Assembly (NCBI GenBank): GCA_023460315.1
Contig: JAEWQO010000059.1
Coordinates: 1 to 43,039 of the forward strand
Reading direction: 5' to 3'
Length of the DNA: 43,039 bases
From: Actinomycetes bacterium
GTDB taxonomy: Bacteria > Actinomycetota > Coriobacteriia > Coriobacteriales > Eggerthellaceae
Positions 39,995 through 43,039 of the stretch are shown here, piece after piece. The notes under the pieces are model-generated. The model searched no databases. It saw only the letters and a program-made list of their open reading frames with translations, and was not told where the DNA came from. Numbering within the stretch: position 1 is the stretch's first letter; each line of letters opens with the position of its first letter. A program made the position numbers and the translations under genes.

Positions 39995-42357
39995 CGGTGA
40001 TCTCCATCACCTTTCTGGCCAGCGGATGGAGGTTCTTTCCCCGCATCCTGGTCCTTTGCATCTCCGTCTTGCGGACGGGCCGACTTGCCCGATTCCGTGC
40101 CGTGTTTGCCGCTCGGCTCATCCATTATGTCAGCAAAGCGGCTCTCCAGCTCATCGATGAAGCTGCGCGGCGCCTCCGGAGAAGATGAGGAAGCAGACCC
40201 CTCGGGCGAACCGGCAGCAGGCTCCCTGAACGGAGGTTTCGATGCCTGATCACCGGGTTCGACCGGCTCTTCGCGCCATTCCGGATCAGCCAGCTTGGCA
40301 TCGCGGGCCCGCGCTTCAGACTCCTCGCGCTCCTTGCGAGCATTGATCTCATCCTCATGCTTGAGGTATTCGTCCCAGGTGTTGTCCAGCAATGCCTGGC
40401 AGGCTTCGCCTTCCACCGTCTCACGCTCTCGAAGCACGCTGGCCATGAGGTCCATCTGCTCCCGGTGACCGGACAGTATCGCATGTGCCCGGTCGTGGGC
40501 ATCCTTCATGATCCGAGCCACCTCGTCGTCGATTCGCTTGGCCGTTTCCTCGGAATAGTCCTGCGTGTTTCCATAGTCACGGCCCAGGAACACCTCATGG
40601 TTGGGCTGGCCAAAGACCTGCGTTCCCAATTCGGAGCTCATGCCATACTGCGTGACGATGGCCCGGGCCATCTTCGTGGCCCGCTCCAAGTCGTTGCTGG
40701 CGCCGGTCGTGATGTCGTCGCAGAATATCTCTTCCGCAACACGGCCGCCCATGAACACGGCCAATTCGTCGCGCATCTCGCCCAGCGAGTTGAGAACCTT
40801 GTCCTCCTTGGGAATGGACAAGGTGTAGCCCAAGGCACGGCCGCGGGAAATGATCGATATCTTATGCACGGGATCGGCATGAGGTAGCAGATGGCCAACG
40901 AGGGCATGACCGCTTTCGTGATAGGCGATGGTCTGCTTGGTCTGTTCGTCCAGCACGCGTCCCTTGCGTTCCGGACCCGCTATGACACGCTCCATGGACT
41001 CGCTGACCTCGCGCATGGTGATGATCTTCTTGCCGCGGCGCGCCGTCAGCAAAGCGCTCTCGTTCATGAGGTTTGCCAGGTCAGCGCCGGTGAAGCCCGG
41101 GGTGAGCTTGGCGATCTTCGTCAGATCGACGTCGCTGCCGATGGGCTTGTCCTGGGAATGGACCTGGAGGATGCGCTCACGGCCCTTCACGTCGGGAGCA
41201 TCGACGACGATCTGTCGGTCGAAGCGGCCGGGACGCAGCAATGCGGGGTCCAGGACATCCGCGCGGTTGGTGGCGGCAATGAGCACGACCGAATCGTTGG
41301 AATCAAAGCCGTCCATCTCAACGAGCAGCTGGTTCAGCGTTTGCTCGCGCTCGTCATGACCGCCGCCCAAGCCCGTGCCGCGCTGGCGGCCGACCGCATC
41401 GATCTCATCGATGAAGATGATGGCCGGGCTGGCATCCTTGGCCTGCTGGAAAAGGTCACGCACGCGCGAGGCGCCCACGCCGACGAACATCTCGACAAAG
41501 TCCGAACCCGAAATGCTGAAGAAGGGAACGCCAGCCTCGCCGGCAACGGCACGGGCAAGCAGGGTTTTGCCGGTTCCCGGAGGTCCGACCAGAAGGCAGC
41601 CCCGAGGAATTTTCGCGCCCATGGACTGGTACTTGGCGGGATTTGCCAAAAAGTCCTTGATCTCCTGCATCTCCTCGACGGCCTCGTCGACGCCGGCAAC
41701 GTCGGAGAACTTGACGTCGGGACGCTCCTCCGCGGTCTTCTTCGTCTTGGCCTTGCCAAAGCTCATCTGGGAATTGTTCGCCTTCTGCATCTGAGAGAAG
41801 AAGAAGAACATCACCGCGCCGATGGCGAGGATGGGCAGGAGGGTGACGAGGATGTCAAGAAGGCCAGAGGGCAGCGTGACTTCATAGGGGATGTTGGGAT
41901 GCGCGGCCATGAGTTCGCCCAACGAATCCTGACCGACATACGTGGACGTGAACCGATGCTCGCTGCCCAAGTTTGATGCGGCAATATCGGTGGTGCCCAC
42001 CCCGCCGAGCGCTTTGCCCGTGTCGGAGTTCTTGATGGTGGCCATGCGCGCGTTGAGTGACTGGAATGCCTCGTTGAATGCATCCGCAGCGGTTGAACCC
42101 GCCGTGACGGCTGGATAGTACGTGCCCGAAACCGTATGGTCACCGGCGCTGTACACCACCTTCGTGACGCGATCCTGCTCGACGGCCTGCACGAATTCCG
42201 ACGTGATGAGCGTATCCGTGGGCCGAGTCGAATTCGAGGTCATGTTCATGAACTGGTTGCCCACGAATATGGCGACGATCATGAACAGGATGACCGTGAT
42301 GATGGTCGTCCGAGGATTCGGCTGCTGGAATTGCGATTGTTTGTTTTGCTGTGCCAT
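39991..42357 (-). CDS. ftsH: ATP-dependent zinc metalloprotease FtsH
   Basis: This 788-residue membrane-bound AAA+ protease has helix 1 at residues 18-34, an extracytoplasmic domain, and helix 2 at 166-188. Walker A GPPGTGKT is at 258-265, Walker B IIFIDEID at 313-320, followed by the second region of homology ATNRADVLDPALLRPGRFD. The zinc site HESGH is at 480-484. It degrades misfolded and short-lived membrane and cytoplasmic proteins. It is about 140 residues longer than E. coli FtsH because of a charged, Glu/Lys/Pro-rich C-terminal tail from about 650, common in actinobacterial FtsH. Only a weak AAGG precedes the ATG. It lies 140 bp downstream of hpt, in the usual hpt-ftsH order, and overlaps folPK. 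Confidence 0.96.
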   Translation of the reverse strand: MAQQNKQSQFQQPNPRTTIITVILFMIVAIFVGNQFMNMTSNSTRPTDTLITSEFVQAVEQDRVTKVVYSAGDHTVSGTYYPAVTAGSTAADAFNEAFQSLNARMATIKNSDTGKALGGVGTTDIAASNLGSEHRFTSTYVGQDSLGELMAAHPNIPYEVTLPSGLLDILVTLLPILAIGAVMFFFFSQMQKANNSQMSFGKAKTKKTAEERPDVKFSDVAGVDEAVEEMQEIKDFLANPAKYQSMGAKIPRGCLLVGPPGTGKTLLARAVAGEAGVPFFSISGSDFVEMFVGVGASRVRDLFQQAKDASPAIIFIDEIDAVGRQRGTGLGGGHDEREQTLNQLLVEMDGFDSNDSVVLIAATNRADVLDPALLRPGRFDRQIVVDAPDVKGRERILQVHSQDKPIGSDVDLTKIAKLTPGFTGADLANLMNESALLTARRGKKIITMREVSESMERVIAGPERKGRVLDEQTKQTIAYHESGHALVGHLLPHADPVHKISIISRGRALGYTLSIPKEDKVLNSLGEMRDELAVFMGGRVAEEIFCDDITTGASNDLERATKMARAIVTQYGMSSELGTQVFGQPNHEVFLGRDYGNTQDYSEETAKRIDDEVARIMKDAHDRAHAILSGHREQMDLMASVLRERETVEGEACQALLDNTWDEYLKHEDEINARKEREESEARARDAKLADPEWREEPVEPGDQASKPPFREPAAGSPEGSASSSSPEAPRSFIDELESRFADIMDEPSGKHGTESGKSARPQDGDAKDQDAGKEPPSAGQKGDGDHR

Positions 42358-42497
42358 AGGCCTTGTCTTTCTTTTCCGTTGCGATCCGCCTGCGGGCGCG
42401 GCCTCAAACCACCCACTCCCTGCAGACCGTAGCGCTTCTGCCTCAGGCGATGGCGATCAGAACCCGTCTCTCGCGCTGAACCACCGGCGAGGCTTCG

Positions 42498-43039
42498 CTA
42501 GTAGATCTCCGGTTTCAGGACACCGATGTACGGCAGGTTGCGGTAGCGCTCCGCATAGTCAAGCCCGTAACCGACGATGAACTTGTCGAGGCATTCGAAA
42601 CCGATGTACTTGCAGTTGACGTCAGCCTGCTGAAGCGTCTTCTTACGCAGGAGCGTGGCCACTTCAAGAGAAGCCGGCTCTCGTGAAGCGAGGTTCTTAA
42701 GCAGGTAGGTGAGGGTAAGCCCAGAATCGAGAATATCCTCCGCGACGATGACATGGCGCCCTTTGATCTCGGATGATAAGTCCTTCAGGATGCGCACGAC
42801 ACCGGAACTCTTTGCCCCGTTGCCGTAAGAAGAAACCGCCATGTAATCCATTTCCACCGGAAGCTCAATGGCTCGGGCAAGGTCAGCCATGAAAATTGCC
42901 GCTCCCCGCAGCACCGAGATGAGGATGATGCCGCCCCCGTCCGCCGTATGAGCGTAGTCGCGGGTAATCGCCTTCCCAATTTCTTCGACTCGCCCCGCAA
43001 TCTCGTCTTCGGTGAACAGGATTTCCGCGATATCGGTGT
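42498..43039 (-). CDS. hpt: Hypoxanthine phosphoribosyltransferase, 5' end outside the window
   Basis: The C-terminal 179 residues are visible; the gene runs off the right edge. The frame stays open from 42914 to 43039 and encodes an N-terminal part (ILFTEDEIAGRVEEIGKAIT, IILISVLRGAAIFMADLARA) that belongs to the family, so the apparent GTG at 42914 is internal. Key motifs are the PRPP-binding VIVAEDILDSGLTLTYLL and FECLDKFIVGYGLDYAERY, LPYIGVLKPEIY at the end. The enzyme salvages hypoxanthine and guanine to IMP and GMP. In many Gram-positive bacteria it follows tilS and precedes ftsH, as here for ftsH. Confidence 0.94.
   Translation of the reverse strand, partial: TDIAEILFTEDEIAGRVEEIGKAITRDYAHTADGGGIILISVLRGAAIFMADLARAIELPVEMDYMAVSSYGNGAKSSGVVRILKDLSSEIKGRHVIVAEDILDSGLTLTYLLKNLASREPASLEVATLLRKKTLQQADVNCKYIGFECLDKFIVGYGLDYAERYRNLPYIGVLKPEIY

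Noticed and set aside
1..43039. tRNA or rRNA genes, insertion sequences, phage genes
   Set aside because: I looked for cloverleaf ends, transposase motifs and phage structural families in the gaps and recognised none; a tRNAscan or Rfam run would settle it.

Overview
The window looks like a chromosomal segment of a high-GC anaerobe of the class Coriobacteriia, most likely family Eggerthellaceae. The main reasons are two Tat-exported flavoprotein reductases, each divergent from a LuxR-type regulator with a polytopic membrane domain. The decayed molybdoenzyme (DmsABC-type) locus, the AddAB pair, the folP-folK fusion beside ftsH/hpt, and several starts that look leaderless all fit. The genus cannot be fixed from the sequence alone.

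Layout. 0.1-3.6 kb: flavoprotein reductase and divergent membrane LuxR regulator (module 1). 3.8-4.8 kb: alpha/beta hydrolase behind a palindromic operator. 5.0-11.4 kb: addB-addA recombination helicase-nuclease. 11.4-12.46 kb: a gene desert made of several repeat families. 12.5-16.8 kb: a MoeA-family gene and a Cu/Ag P-type ATPase with a His-rich tail. 16.9-18.3 kb: remains of a dmsABC operon in which only the Fe-S subunit is intact. 18.5-21.4 kb: a GT2 glycosyltransferase and a large polytopic partner. 21.7-25.4 kb: an SsuABC/TauABC-like ABC transporter and a DUF1847 Cys-rich protein. 25.4-26.0 kb: a probably decayed Cys-rich gene. 26.1-30.3 kb: a tightly packed five-gene operon (DUF134-NifX fusion, two MinD ATPases with inserted ferredoxin domains, an Mrp-NifX fusion, a free NifX-like protein). 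30.7-31.1 kb: a truncated MFS exporter. 31.3-34.6 kb: a second LuxR/flavoprotein module in the same divergent arrangement. 34.7-35.3 kb: bioY. 36.0-37.5 kb: a MATE exporter. 37.7-43.0 kb: hpt-ftsH-folPK-birA, with hpt cut by the window edge.

The most interesting system is the 26.1-30.3 kb operon. Its content resembles the 'orange protein' (ORP) loci of sulfate reducers, where MinD/ParA ATPases carrying ferredoxin inserts accompany a NifX-fold protein that binds a Mo-Cu-S cluster. Here the first gene fuses a DUF134 helix-turn-helix domain to a NifX domain. The promoter carries two 19-bp direct repeats, and both fusion genes keep a good Shine-Dalgarno and ATG exactly at the NifX domain boundary. 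I infer a metal-cofactor assembly or sensing system whose first product may be its own regulator. Nothing in the sequence identifies the metal or the client protein.

The two LuxR/flavoprotein pairs probably let the cell sense and respire different organic electron acceptors. The molybdoenzyme locus between them is degenerating although a MoeA-type gene lies close by. bioY and birA fit biotin uptake and attachment. The 37.7-43 kb cluster is housekeeping. No tRNA, rRNA, CRISPR array, insertion sequence or prophage gene was recognised.
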